Shown: piece after piece, positions 22,567 through 35,647 of the stretch
How positions within the stretch are numbered: position 1 is the stretch's first letter
How the letters are laid out: each line of letters starts with the position of its first letter
Assembly (NCBI GenBank): GCA_018907035.1
Contig: JACCIC010000051.1
Location: 2,871,001-2,935,000 of the forward strand
Length of the DNA: 64,000 bases
Direction of reading: 5' to 3'
Origin: Sycobia sp. Sy_11
Taxonomy: Eukaryota; Arthropoda; Insecta; Hymenoptera; Epichrysomallidae
Translations under genes and position numbers: made by a program
The notes under the pieces: model-generated
Seen by the model: only the letters and a program-made list of their open reading frames with translations
Database searches by the model: none
What the model was told of the DNA's origin: nothing

Positions 22567-23291
22567 CTTCAATCTCATTTCCTTCTTTCAATCAAATTTT
22601 TGGATATATTCTACCTGTGCGTTCTGTTCTTTTTTATTTATAAATTTTGTTATGACGAAACTTTGCTCCTTATTGGGATCCTGTCTATAATTTCATCAAT
22701 TGAAAGTGAATTTCATGATTTCGCTCTTTCCTCTTATTCACTATTCATTTTTCATTTTTCTATTGTTACATTTAAGGAATTGCCTATTAATATTATTTAT
22801 TTCCTTAATTCTATTCCTTCTCTGGTTTCAATTTTATTTTTATATTCTATAAGATTTTTTTCCAAAATTATGAACATTAATTCAACTAGTTTAATAATTT
22901 TACAAAGGCTATAAATGCCGATTTAGAAATATTGTCACATCCGAAGGGATAAGATAAATTTTTTTAAATTTAATAAAACTCAAATTACTATGACAAACAA
23001 TAATCATTTTTTCTACATTTACAGTTCTACGTTTTTGAATCTTTGATTTAATTAATTTAATTAATTCTTGTATTTGAATTTTTGATCGAAAGTTTTCTAT
23101 TTCTGAAAAATATAATCAGTGTTTGCTTAGGGAATAGGACATAAAATGGTTATTCTTTTGTAATGTAATTTGTTTAATACCTGTTTATACGTTTTAAAAC
23201 TTATTTATCCATTTCAATACGTTAATTTGATGTACTTAAAAATCCGTTTTCATAATGTTCCTATACGTTTATATTTAACCTTTTCAACCCG

Positions 23292-23294
<3 letters not shown>

Positions 23295-23352
<58 letters not shown>
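23295..23352. repeat. (TA)n microsatellite
   Basis: Uninterrupted TA tract of about 29 repeats. Confidence 0.9.
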
Positions 23353-23355
<3 letters not shown>

Positions 23356-24076
23356 TTTGATAGTATATTTAGTTCAGACAGATTTTTTAAGGATGATAGT
23401 TGATCATAAAGAAAAATTAAAAGAACATAGTCTTAAAATATATTTTTTAAATCATAATAACATATAATTATTAAAGTTTAGGTTCAATCTAATAAAATAT
23501 TGTAATTTATTTTAAATTTGGTTTTTCAGGTTATTGGAAATTAAGTTCTGTGTTTTTCATATGGGAAATTGGAATGCTGATTCTGAATGGATACATTACA
23601 GATTAACCTAGTTTGTAAATATTAATTTGCATACTAATAATTTGAAAATCACAATTTTCTATCAATTGTTTTATGATTTTTAATTAAAATTTAGTACAAT
23701 ATTTAAGTACATAACGTATTATGTTTTTATTAGATATATGCCTTATTCTATATTTCCTTTCTTAGTTTTTTATATATAAAAACTATTTTTTACTGTACAA
23801 ATTTATCTGATACTCTTAAGAGTGCTCCATACCTCTGGCGGAAGTTAAAATCGATTGAAGCGCCTCATTTTTAATATACTGCGGAATTTTACGGAACTCG
23901 AAGTGTACAAAAAATCCTGTTCTGTTTTATCGATTGTTCCAGTATTAATCAGGGCCGTAGTAGCCCAAGTGAAATATGTAAATTATAAATGATCCATACA
24001 AAATTTATATTTTATAATATTCTTATGAAATAAGTAGCGGAGTAGTTGATATAAATTTACACACATACAAACGCAC

Positions 24077-24078
<2 letters not shown>

Positions 24079-24155
<77 letters not shown>
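24079..24155. repeat. (GA)n microsatellite
   Basis: About 38 uninterrupted GA repeats, giving a long purine-only strand. Confidence 0.95.
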
Positions 24156-24157
<2 letters not shown>

Positions 24158-26884
24158 TGCATATATATGTGTATTAATTTTGATATGTATATGTATTGAT
24201 ATTATTATGTATTAATTTTAATTTATATTGGACTGTAACACTGATGGAAATATTTATTAATTTATGCATGCATATAGATATAGTATATTTAAGTGTAGAA
24301 GATAAGGATACTAGGAGACGAGCAGTAATAAAGAAACATCAGCTCGACATCCAGCGTTTGATTGAAATACGCATATATGTATGCGTATCTACACACACAT
24401 TAACATATATAATCTCCATACTCCTAATTTCTAACCAAATTACTTACTCAAAAATGTCAAGGGCCGAGGTGGTCGCAAACGATTAATATATATATATATA
24501 TAGTAACTTCATATTGAGTTTATATCAAAACTTCTTTGCCAATGATTTACACAATTTTATACGAAACTTTGGTTTATGGAATGTTACAAAAAAAATGATA
24601 AAAAATTAAATGATATTAATTATTTCATTAATGAATAGAATGGGGTCTCTTAATTATGAATATTGAAATAAGTATAAAGATAACAGCGAATAATATTTTC
24701 AAATTCATTTTTTTTTTCGAAAATTTAGATATACAAAATTGTCTGTTTAAGGTCAACAATTGTAAAATTAATTATTATACTTAATTTTTGGGATGACAAA
24801 ATCCAATACACAATAGACTTTATTATTTTATAATTCTTTTAAACTGTTAGTTTATGTATTCTATTAAATTATTTTTTATTAAACAAATAACATAATAAAT
24901 TATTATTCTATAAATATTAATTTCTTGCAGTATAGTAATTGAAACTTGCATTTGAAATAAAATTATTATTTACTAGACAGAAATAAAAGGACCTAGCTTA
25001 TACCTTTTTCTTAATTTTACTATAACAATGTTGAAATTTTTCATTCTAAGATTTGTCTATTTTATAACCATAATAGTTCAATTATTTTTAGTTCGTAGTG
25101 ACTAGATTTCAGCCTACTCAAAATTATTAGATGCCTACGAGGTGATGTATAACGCTAATTTTCGATTCTGTTCTGAAAGTTTTGAAAGTATTTTTTCAGC
25201 TTTTGTTGGTCATTCTTTGATTTGTTTCTAATTTTTTAGTATTCCTGTGAAATTCTACTTTTAATCTATTCTTGCGCAATAAATCAGCCATTATAACTTC
25301 TTTTTTCTACACTTAAATTTGGAATTATTTTTTAGTACCAGGAATGTAATCTAAGGAATTTTTCTTCGTCATTTTATAGAAAACCAAGTTGACATTCTTT
25401 ACACGTATAATTTTTAGATATAAAGAAATTCAATATTTTCATTTTATTGGCTTTATGTATAAAATATTAGTTTTGTTATTGCATTGCTATAATATGAAAG
25501 TAGTAAATAAAAATATTAAATTTTTATAGTTTTGCGTATTATCTAAATAAATTTGAATTTGTCAGGATTGCCGTGCACTTTTTTCTTTACAATTACATTT
25601 TTATTGTATTATTTTTTTTACAATTTTATCTTATAAATCTGTATTTTTAATCTAAAATTGGTATGGTAATCTATAATTTGACAGAACCGTACTTGATTCT
25701 ATCGGGTAAAGAATATAAAAATACTAATTATATGGAACATAATGGCACTCTAGACTATTCTTAATATAAAATTACGTAATTTAAAAAAATAATTAAATCA
25801 TTATTTGATATTTATCTAAAATAGATTATTTTATTTATTGTATTAAATTATTTTTAAATTACTTATTCTAAATAAGCGTATTTTAGAAAATAATAAATTA
25901 ATAAAAATTATATAATATTTGAAAACAAATTTCAATTGTTTTTATCGATTTATATTAAAAAATTTAAAAAACAAATTCGAATAAAGATTGTGTCATTTGT
26001 CTGATGCAGTGTTCCAAATATAGATATATATATATAGGTCTTATATAAAATCCCTTCTGAATTTTGCAACATAATATGATATAATGTTACCTGAAATTGA
26101 ATCGATCCTTTTAGCGGGGATACCTCCAGATTACCTAAACTTAGTCGGATGTTTTTGCTCATTGGAGTATAATTTGTTCATATTTTATATTTTAATATTT
26201 TTCAGATTTAATATTTTCTGGGCATAGTTTTGTTTTAACTTTTAGTTAAATTTTTCTCTGTTATTTCTTTTTTTACCGTTTAATTAAACTTGTTAACCAT
26301 TTTTTTAAAAATAGGTTTTTAACATTTTTTTTATTTATTTATGCTTAATTATTGTTATTTTTTTTTAATTATAGGTTAAATAAGATCTTTGTATTAATAT
26401 TTTAAGAGTCGTAGTTGATTTTTTATTATCATTTTTTCTTACTTAGTTTTTACAATAAATATTGCAATTAAAATTTCAACCTGCAACAGTAAGAATGACC
26501 AAAAATTTAATTACAATACGAAAATGATACAATAACTATAAATAATAAAAATACTACGTTTAAAAACCAATTTGTATATTTCATTTATTTAAAATTAAAT
26601 ATGATATAGAACATTTTATAAAAAGATACATTCCCAAGTTTAGATTCTACGTGGCTTGGTGATAAAATCACAGCGTAGCCCCCATCTATGTTACGAAAAT
26701 AGGACTTTTTTCGAGGAACATAAATTTTAGATTCAGAAATTTGGTCTAATAAATAATAAAAATTTATTCAATTTTTAACTACTTAAAAAATAAAACTAAT
26801 GACTAAGTATACATTTATAATAAATTTGTTAAGAAAAGCAAAATAACTAGGCGAGTTTGATATGTTTTTAGAATATTAAGAACT

Positions 26885-27345
26885 TTCAAAAATAAATAAC
26901 TATTATTGTAAAATTTAACTTGGTTATAATCACCACCGTACAATCTGAAATAGAAATTACAACTAAATAGTAAAATAAAAATTAAATTAAATAAAAAATA
27001 AATAAAAAAGTTAGAATGAAGTAAATTATATTAGAGTTTAGTCCTTGAAGATGAGCCGGAACTGTTCAAAACGTCGGAAATGAAAAGTAAATTTAAATTT
27101 AAGCTGGTGGGGGAAATCAGATTCTCCTTTATTAACATAGAATATAGATTACTTTATTTGTATTATTTTTAATTTTTAATTTTTAATTTAATTGATTTTT
27201 TATTTTATCTGTTATTAGTAATTTGTATTTTCAATTTTATGGGGGTTACTATAAACTAGGAGAGTCTGACTGTCATTCTATTAGTATAATATTTTATTGT
27301 ATAAAGGCTGTAAGACCGATAAAAGTATTTATGAATCCACATTAA
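26885..27345. mobile_element. Penelope-like terminal segments in inverted pair, no coding part
   Basis: The left part (about 26,920-27,010) contains TATAATCACCACCGTACAAT followed by an A-rich tract. The right part (about 27,040-27,340) contains the degenerate hammerhead-like motif (GATGAGCCGG, then TTCAAAACGTCGG), a T-rich tract, GGGGGTTACTATAAAC, GAGTCTGACTGTCATT and a closing GCTGTAAGACCGATAAAAG. These are the same blocks, in the same order, as in the 15.7-16.7 kb copy, with the GIY-YIG fragment missing. Confidence 0.65.
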
Positions 27346-27437
27346 AATATATATACCCTTAAGTTTACATATCTCAGGGTTGAGATATTTTTTAATTAAC
27401 TTGTAATAATTTATAATTACTTTTTAATTTTTATCGA

Positions 27438-27442
<5 letters not shown>

Positions 27443-27508
<66 letters not shown>
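27443..27508. repeat. (TA)n microsatellite
   Basis: Uninterrupted TA tract of about 33 repeats. Confidence 0.9.
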
Positions 27509-27511
<3 letters not shown>

Positions 27512-27939
27512 ATAAGGTATTATTTTCAATTAAATGAAAATTTAATTGATCATTATTTTTAATTAATACAATAACTTGTGTTGATGAATTACTTTGTCAT
27601 ACTAAAACTGTAATGATCAGATAAAGGAATCATGTATTTGAGTATATGGTCAATAACTGTATTACGGGCATCACGATCCATGTTCGCGCAAATCGTATCA
27701 TTGCGCTGGCAGCTGGTGTATTCTATCAGTTCGTTCAACACTGTTTCCAAAATCGTGTAAAAAGTAGTGGCAACATCGTATTGTATACGATTTGATAGAC
27801 AGCATGCGAGTGTTTACGATTTTCTAAACGAATGAACCACAAATCCGAATAGAGTCGACCCAACCTCTCGACAAATGTCGTACAGCTGATCCGATAATAT
27901 ATATATATATATAATTCAGGTATCAACATAACGATTACC

Positions 27940-28909
27940 TGATGAATGGAGATGGGTCTTGATACAATTCTTGGTCATGTATTCTAATGGATTATTCTTT
28001 TCTCTCCTGAAATCTTAATTATCTCCATATTTAACTTTTTATGAATTAAAAATAATAGCTAATTAAAATTTTATTTCAATAATAATTGTAATTTAATGAT
28101 TAATTAAATAAACATGTAAACAATAATTCATTATTAATGGCAAATTAATATATATATATATAATTTATATCAGTATATATTTCATTAAAAAAGTAGAGAC
28201 AAACGGTTATATACAGACGAGACATGACGGGCACCCAAAATTCAAATAAGTTCAGTTATTTTAAATTTCAATGTGCAAGTGATAGACAAAAACCTATAAT
28301 TTAAGGTGCTATTTTTGAAGAAAAAACTTATTAAATAAATTCATCAAAAATGTAAAGCTTCCCAAAAGACAATTTGCTTCATCTCCCCTTCCCCAGAGTG
28401 GGACACGAGGGTATGAAGTATTTATATTTATATAATAAGATTCTTATATGTAAAGAAAATAAAAATAAGGTAATAGTACAAACATATTAATTTATTACGT
28501 ATTAATAATTAAACAAATCGTATAATACGTATGGCCTTCTTTATTTTTAATTTTTAAGGGTCATTTAAAGTATAAATAATTATAAAAATAATGATAAATT
28601 AGAGTTTTGAAGGGGGCGGTTTGATTGTTCGTAAGTGATAATATTAATATTATAGATATAATCTGATGTTAATGCAACAAAGATAACTATTATTTTAGTT
28701 GCAAGGTATCCAATATGCAAAATAGTGAAAAATTAAAGTGGAAAGAATATATAATTTTTACTTTAAATGAAAAATATAAAATCACCATCTTCTGAGAAAG
28801 TAAGCAGAACAGTATGATTGTATATTTAATAGGATTGGTTTGTACATAGAGAGCAAGTACAGCTTCTAAATATAATGGCATATTATATTCTACATTATAA
28901 TTATTGAAA

Positions 28910-28966
<57 letters not shown>

Positions 28967-29150
28967 TTTACAAAAAATATTTCTATATTATATATCGTGA
29001 TATTTTGGGCGGGAATATATGTATAATTTTTGTATTTTGACATATTGACTTTATTTAATCTGACATATTTATTCCAAAAAATTACAATGTATGAAATACT
29101 AAAGAAAACTTTAGCCGTACAAGAATATATTTTAAAATAAAATTTTTATA
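27940..29150 (-). repeat. Unclassified dispersed repeat, copy 1
   Basis: The reverse complement aligns over more than 1 kb with 51,960-53,420. Matching blocks in order are TGTAATTTTTTGGAAT, TAATATGCCATTATATTTAG, GATGGTGATTTTATA followed by TTTAAAGTAAAAATT, GTTGCATTAACATCAGATTA, CTTTACATATAAGAA, and near the far end AAAGAATAATC. A partial third copy lies at about 29,425-29,600. The 117-codon minus-strand frame at 29,043-28,690 lies in it, but much of that frame is an (AT)n tract and it is not conserved in copy 2. It is probably a non-coding transposon, class unknown. Confidence 0.65.
28914..28963. repeat. (TA)n microsatellite
   Basis: Uninterrupted TA tract inside dispersed repeat copy 1, absent at the equivalent position of copy 2. 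Confidence 0.9.
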
Positions 29151-29424
29151 ATTACCTATTGAATAGATAGTAATGAAACTATTGAAAAGATACTTATTGA
29201 AAAAGATAGTAATTTTTAATATATAAGTGCTATTGTCAAATAGTGTTACTTCATTAAAAATTATTTTAATATTTGAATCTGTAACAGTTTTCTGACAAAA
29301 AGTTTCTATAAAAGCTGTTTATTATATAAATTGTATAAATTATACAAAGTGCCAATCACTGTATAATGATGTGTAATATAAGAATAAATTTAAAAATTGC
29401 TTTATATAGATAACTATATATTTA

Positions 29425-29600
29425 AATATTTATAATATAATATATTAATTTAGGAGTTGTACTTACTCCTTACACAAAATTCAGTACTATAAATACACAA
29501 TCATACTCTTCTACATTCCAAAATAATGATGGTTTTATGATATTTTACATTTGAATTAAAAATTATATATTCTTTTCACGTTACCTTTTTCTTATCCGTT
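29425..29600 (+). repeat. Unclassified dispersed repeat, partial copy 3
   Basis: It contains ATTAATTTAGGAGTTGTACT, TACTCCTTA, then AATGATGGTTTTAT and AAAAATTATATATTC, matching the central part of copies 1 and 2 with many changes. It lies only about 300 bp from copy 1 and in the opposite orientation. Confidence 0.5.
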
Positions 29601-30033
29601 TTATATAATAGGAGTGCATATCGAAGTAATAACTCAAATGCATCAATTACACGTTGTGAATACTCAAGACTCTCATTTCCTCCTAAAATTATGAGTTTTA
29701 ATCGTAGCTAAAAGACTATCCTGCAAAAAAAATAAAAATGTTTGAAATTTTGGGAATTAAAGTGCTTTAGTTGTCATAAAAAACGATTATAAAAAATTTT
29801 TAGGATGTATATAAATATTAAATCTGCGTAGGCAATAATAACATTTTTGCCTACATAAATATTATATATACTTTAGGTTAGGAAAAGAACAATTACTTTC
29901 CTATTATATTTTTATATATATTTATTGGCTCAAGCTCGTACATCTTGCACCTCCCTGTAATTTCAAATTTCCGTATTACGTTACTATGTTTGCAATGTAT
30001 TTGCATGCATGCATATATGCATGTGTGTATTTA

Positions 30034-30091
<58 letters not shown>

Positions 30092-31015
30092 CTGCACCAG
30101 GCTTCATAATTCTTTATTTGATTTGTACGGCATTGAATATTTTCTTCAGCGCCACCTATTTAAAAAATCAGAAATTAAAGTTCTCACTTTTTTATCTACA
30201 GAATTGACAACTTGCATTATAACCATAATAAAATCTTATATTTCGTTTTACTCCCTCAATTCTATGAATAGAAAGATGAAACAAAGTTCATTCGATTCAT
30301 TATTCAATTCTACATCCGGGGCTATCCAAGTTTGATCTGTACTATACGTATAAAATTTATAATATTTGTTGTTATTTAATGTTACTGCAAAGCGGCGATG
30401 TCTATAGTGCAGACGACAGTTAGATAAACATTTTCTTATTTTTTTAAAGTAACTTTGAAACATATTATGAAAACAGTAAGGGATACCCCCAATTGTAGAA
30501 TTTTTCAAAGATTCGTATAAAATTTGTTTCAACATTGTAAAACGTAAAATGAGGACGCAAAACGAAATCTACGATTTACACATTTTCATTTCCGTTTTAA
30601 TAGTTCATCGTGGCGCTGGGATCGCGGTATGGAGCACTCTTAATACACAAGGTAAGCTAGGATAAAGTTTCAAATTTCAATATTCTTTAAAATTTACTAA
30701 AAACTTTTTTTTTAAATTATGTTCTTGAATAATTCGAAATGAAATTGAAAGTCTATTTTTGATTTATCTATAAATCATAGAAATTGATAATGTTTTATTA
30801 GAAATATAAAGTAAATTTATACAATTTTTGTTCATATATGATATACATAGAAAACATATTTTATCATTAGATTATCTATACTTATAATTTATATAAACAT
30901 TTCTAGTATTATACATTTTTTACTATTATACACTTAATAAACTCCTTACTTTACATAAATATTACATAGTAAAATATATAATATACATTTTTTTACATTT
31001 ATTATAAAATAATAT
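29601..31015. other. AT-rich intergenic DNA downstream of cactin
   Basis: It holds a (TA)n tract at 30,039-30,089. A 95-codon minus-strand frame (30,535-30,248) of fairly balanced composition, with several Cys and Tyr, has no recognised domain and no clear splice partner. Near 30,625 the word GGTATGGAGCACTCTTA is shared in inverted form with 23,813-23,832, which suggests a further small dispersed repeat. Confidence 0.35.
30039..30089. repeat. (TA)n microsatellite
   Basis: Uninterrupted TA tract of about 25 repeats preceded by GCATGCATGC. Confidence 0.9.
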
Positions 31016-32248
31016 TTAGCGACGATAACGGTATCTCTTAAAGTGAAACCACAATTGAAAAATATTATTATGGAATTGACAACGAAATCCACGTTTATAT
31101 GAATACTCCCACTCTCGATTAACTATTTTGAAAGCAATGTCCTCATACGGAGGTCCAGCCTTAAATCGAAGTATTGCAAAGTCTTTATTATCTGCACAGG
31201 GTGTCTGGAAAAAATATAATTACATTATAATTCTAAATATATTTGTATTAAAATAATAAATAATCAAATTAAAAAAATATAAACAGTTTTTGTTAAAAAA
31301 AACTATTAAAAATATGTAACTATATTTACAATAAAAAAACGCAGTTGAGAATAATTTACACCCTTTGGTCATTTCCTAAGGGCATAAAAAATATGAAACT
31401 GGGCAAAGTTATGAGGGGCATGAAAAAACTAAAATGGATGGAATACGAAAATTACGGCAAAAACGTTTTTTTACGTGTCTTAGATCCTATACCAACGATA
31501 AATAATTCTCATACGTTCCTGACTGAATATAAGCCAGTGCCAATGTTTTTATAAAAAATACAGACCCTTTTTACACTATCGCACGTGTTGTACACTAATG
31601 AAAAAAGGGTCGATTTTTGAAAAACATGGCAGAGGTATGTGGATTGGTCCGTCAATTATAGGCCGGCGCTAGAAAAGAATACTACAAACACCAATAATAA
31701 TTGGTAGCCTTTTTCGTGATTCCTCGATCTCACCCATTATTACTCTTTCCTATCTGTATCATAGCTGAACCTATAGTTTCTCTTTTCACTTTTCATGCCT
31801 TTGGGGAATAACGAAAATATCTGCGTCGTGATTGACTATATTATTAATATTGTTGCAAATATCAACTTTTTATCAATGTTTAATCAATTCTGAGTACACC
31901 ATTTATTAGTCTTTCTTCTTATTATATCATTGATTCTTTTTACATAATTTGTTAGCCTCCATTACCCTTCTAATCTTTTTGCCACATTTTTAATATTTGA
32001 TTATTTATTCAGATTTATTCGCTTATACAGTCTTTAATAGAAATCGTTTTTATCCAAAACTCATCTAATATCAAGTTAAGAACAGATTTCGTGCAATTAA
32101 AAATTTAACTATAAAAACATAAAAAAGAGAGAGACATCGAAGATTAGACGAAGATAGATAAAATACAAAAAAATTTTAAGTCTTTTTTTACATAACTTTT
32201 GTCAACAAAAATAAAACTTTTAACTTTCTAATATATTATATTAATATA

Positions 32249-32308
<60 letters not shown>

Positions 32309-35039
32309 CTACATATTCAAAAAGGCTTAATTAATTTTCAATTATTTTTCATAGATTTTAAATTTAGAATAAAAAAATTCTTATAAATGTTAAAAGTTAT
32401 AAATTTCTTAAATAATTGCATATCTGAATTTGCCCATTTTAAATTTCTACAAAACATCAAAGCAATCTATAAGTTTATTGCAAATTTTTAATAATTCTTC
32501 ACAAAGAAAATAAATATCAAAATACTTTAATAAATGCACATTTCAAATACTGATTATAAATTTCTGATAATGAATTACATATTTTATAAAATCTTACCAG
32601 GAAATATTCTGGAGTTACATTTTTATCAATTAAATCTGGATAGAAAATATTGAATTTGTATCCTTGAACAATCTTCGGAGGTGGATTATCCATGTCATAG
32701 TGAGTTTGATTATATTTATTCCATTCAAAACCAGTGTGTACTCTATTGAAATATCGAGGTTTCCTTGGCCTGTATTTATCTGACCACAAATAAACTTGAG
32801 CTTCCAAAGCTGATTCAACACTAAATTGAGCTTCATCAGAACCCATATTTTTGCTAACTTCTCTGCGCATTGCCTGTTCTTCTGCAGATAAAACGTTCTG
32901 AACCTTACGGCCAGTATTAATCACTTGATTTCTTGCAAATTCTAGTCTTTGAGCATCTTCATCTTCCAAAGTTATAATTGTGCCTGGTTCTAGTTCTGAT
33001 TGTGGAATATACTTTGGAGAATAAGCTCCAGATTCGTCAAATTGTTCATCTCTAAAATTAAATATTTATATAATATATAATTCAAAGAAAAAATTTCATT
33101 TTATTTTAAATTCATACAAGATGTAAAGTTGTAAATCATATAAAAAATAACAAATTAAATATTATATTCTTAAATTTTATAAAAAATGATATTCAAAAAT
33201 TACCAACAATTAATTAAGTTAAAGAACATTAATCTTTTCAATTTTTTATATTCAAAATTTGAAATGTTTAATTAAGTAAAGCTAAGTATTTTAATTTGAT
33301 TTAATTGGATTTAATTTGATCACACAAATATAAGTTTATTATATGTTAAAAATACAAGTTATACATATAAGTATATTATTATGACAAAAACATAATAACA
33401 TATTGAAGTGTATAAAAAGTCTAAAAAATAAAATTTTATTTTGTGAAACGTACTCAGATTCACTTTCATCACTTTTTGTTATATCAATGCTTGATTCTTT
33501 ATTTTGCATTTTTGTCAAATCATCGTGTGATTCTATATTTTCATTTTCAGTTTTTGCAACTCCCTGTTCAGCTATTAAAATATTTAATTTTTTCTTCAAA
33601 TTCTTTTGATGTCGATCTCTTAATCTTGCTCTAGCCATATGTGCTGTATATACAAGTATCAAGTATTTAGTATTGTCATTTAAAAGTAATATAATTGTGA
33701 ATTATAGAAAATTCTTTTCACCTTTTAGTTGAGAAAGTAAACTTTCCCAATATCCAATATCAACTCCTTCTGCTTTAACATTAATTTTATTTTCTATGCT
33801 TAATTGTAAAGCTTCTAGTTGAACTGCAGTTTTGCCTTTGAAAATTGAGGTTACATCAGTTGCCACAGCTTCATGTATACCTTCTCTTCGGCCAAGAGCT
33901 AATTTAATAAAAATAAAATTTTATTAAAATTCAAACATTATAAGTACAAATATTTAAAATAATTAATATATTAATATAAATAAGTGCTATGTATGTACAA
34001 AATAACATTACATAATGCTCTTATTATCCTATAGATTATTATAAAAAACAATATATTAATCCAAAATAAAATTTTTTTAATCAATCTAGATGTATAAATC
34101 TTTAATTTATACTCACCAACTTGATATTCTGATTGTTGAAGTTTTCTAAGTTTATGTAGTTCATCTTCAACTATGATTGTTATATCATTCCAATAATCCA
34201 GATTTTTACCTCGTTCAAGTTCTTTATACACTTTAATATCTACTATTAAATCTTCCAAGTCCTTTACTTTTAATCCTCTTAAATATGTGTAAGGTTCATG
34301 CATTTCAACTGCATCAACTTCATCTTCAGCGCCAATATACTTTGCTAAAAGATCAATTGGTTTAGCCCTTCCATCTTGTATTCTAATACGAGATCGAAGT
34401 CTGGCTTGTTCCAAATGAAACTGATCTTCTTGTCTATGCCATTGTTCTAACTGAGCAGCTTCTTTACCTCTTTGCTGTAAAGCTACTTCTTCTTCTCTTT
34501 GTTGTCTTTGTAATTCACGTTCTTGCCTACGTTTCTTTACTTTTTCTAATTCTCTTTTATTTTCTTCTTGTTTATATCTATTTCGCATTTCTAACTGTTC
34601 TCTACTAACTTCTAATAAGCCTTCTTTTTCCAACTTTTTCCCCCAAACAAAAGGTTGAAGTAAATGAGCATCTCCAAATGGATTATCTGTGTTTGTATAA
34701 TGTAAATAATCATTATCCCAGCCCATTCTCTCTTTTCGTTTACGTTCCTTTGATTCTTTCTTTTTTAACCTTCTAAGACGTTTTTCTTCTGGAGTTTCTT
34801 TAGCTTTCATTAATTCCTTTTGCTTTCTTCTCTCCTCAGTTTGTTTAAGCCTTTGTTTAAATAATTTCTTTTCTAGCTTCATTGATCTGTCAGATTCAGA
34901 AGAATCAGATGAAATATCAGAAGACCTAGAACGCGAGGATCTATAAAAAAAAAAAGTTATATCAGGAATAAATAAAAAAAATACGAAGCATAATAACATA
35001 CTTTTTATGATGTTTTGATTTAGATGATTTCGAAGACAT
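31016..35039 (-). CDS. cactin: Cactin (splicing-associated, NF-kappaB/Rel pathway modulator), six exons
   Basis: Coding exons are 35,039-35,002; 34,940-34,117; 33,898-33,722; 33,643-33,454; 33,051-32,598; and 31,204-31,016 (stop TAA). Every donor begins GT and every acceptor ends AG. Phases chain without a break to give 623 residues. The N-terminus is Ser/Lys/Arg-rich (MSSKSSKSKHHKK, then RS dipeptides). It is followed by a long charged coiled-coil region and the conserved YTNTDNPFGD block (residues 94-103) at the start of the mid domain. An acidic linker follows, and residues about 498-623 form the highly conserved C-terminal domain ending FHFKRYRYRR. Cactin is known as a nuclear protein of the spliceosome that was first found through interaction with the IkappaB homologue Cactus. 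This copy is somewhat shorter than fly and human Cactin because of a shorter N-terminal RS region. The penultimate intron (1.39 kb) carries a (TA)n tract. No damage is seen. Confidence 0.96.
31205..32597 (-). other. Large intron of cactin with a small foreign segment
   Basis: Most of the intron is AT-rich and includes the (TA)n tract at 32,252-32,305. Between about 31,340 and 31,740 the composition is less AT-rich. A plus-strand frame of 69 codons (31,345-31,554) and a short inverted pair (ACCCTTTTT at about 31,564 and AAAAAGGGT at about 31,602) suggest a small transposon fragment of unknown family. Confidence 0.4.
32252..32305. repeat. (TA)n microsatellite
   Basis: TA tract inside the last intron of cactin. 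Confidence 0.9.
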
Positions 35040-35224
35040 TTTGAATTACTAAATTCTGAATACCGCTGAACTATTTGCAAAAAAATATAAACACTATCAT
35101 ACACAAATTATATGTCAGCATTAAACTAAATATAGATAAAACATTTGATTAAGGCATAATAACTAATAATAATGAGAACAGATGATAGCAGCATTATATT
35201 TTTTATGCATAGAATGTGTTCGAG

Positions 35225-35647
35225 TAATGAAGATAGACGGCACAGACGACATGGTCTATGGAAGGTAGAGAGGAGTGGAAACTGCGAATTTCGTGTCAAA
35301 TTACACAGCAGGGCTTCGGGACAAAATTGGCTGTAAGGCGGCGATATACCCTGGAGGTTGCTCGTTCAAATGCATGTATTTGAAGAAAAGAGAGTAAGGG
35401 TATACAGTGAGCGTGGAGATAGGGGAAACTTAAATCTCTGATCCCCTTTTTCTCTCTGTTTCACGCAGAACTATCAAGGGATTTCCAAGACAGCGACGTC
35501 TATCGGACAGATCGGAACTACCATCTCCGGCTAAGTTTTAATAAGATTTTCCCATATGGCATGTAAAACGAGCAGAATTTCCACTCCTCTCTACCCTCCA
35601 TACTCTCTACCCAGCATAGCACGGTCATATTGGTAACGAAGATAGAC
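35225..35647. mobile_element. Fold-back MITE-like element upstream of cactin
   Basis: An exact 18-bp inverted repeat is present: GGTAGAGAGGAGTGGAAA at 35,264-35,281 and its complement at 35,578-35,595. It lies inside a nearly exact 14-bp direct repeat, TAATGAAGATAGAC at 35,225-35,238 and TAACGAAGATAGAC at 35,634-35,647. This resembles a short transposon with target-site duplication, though the duplication is long for a MITE and could belong to the element. It sits about 190 bp upstream of the cactin start codon, so it may overlap the promoter region. Confidence 0.45.

Larger units (their letters stand above)
22020..26880. other. AT-rich intergenic DNA
   Basis: It contains microsatellites and the 61-nt hairpin, but no supported gene. 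The open frames crossing TA tracts at 22,459-22,914 and 23,170-23,403 are artefacts of the repeats. The minus-strand frame at 26,162-25,950 starts with 24 codons ending at a possible donor (CAG|GTAACA) but has no partner exon. A PLE-end-like word (TTGGACTGTAACACTGAT, then ATATTTATTAATTTA) at 24,228-24,265 suggests another tiny PLE remnant. Confidence 0.4.

Noticed and set aside
28690..29043. 117-codon frame in dispersed repeat copy 1.
   Set aside because: A TA tract makes up part of it and the frame is not kept in copy 2.
30248..30535. Minus-strand 95-codon frame considered as an exon of a receptor or channel gene.
   Set aside because: No domain, no matched splice sites and no partner exons were found.
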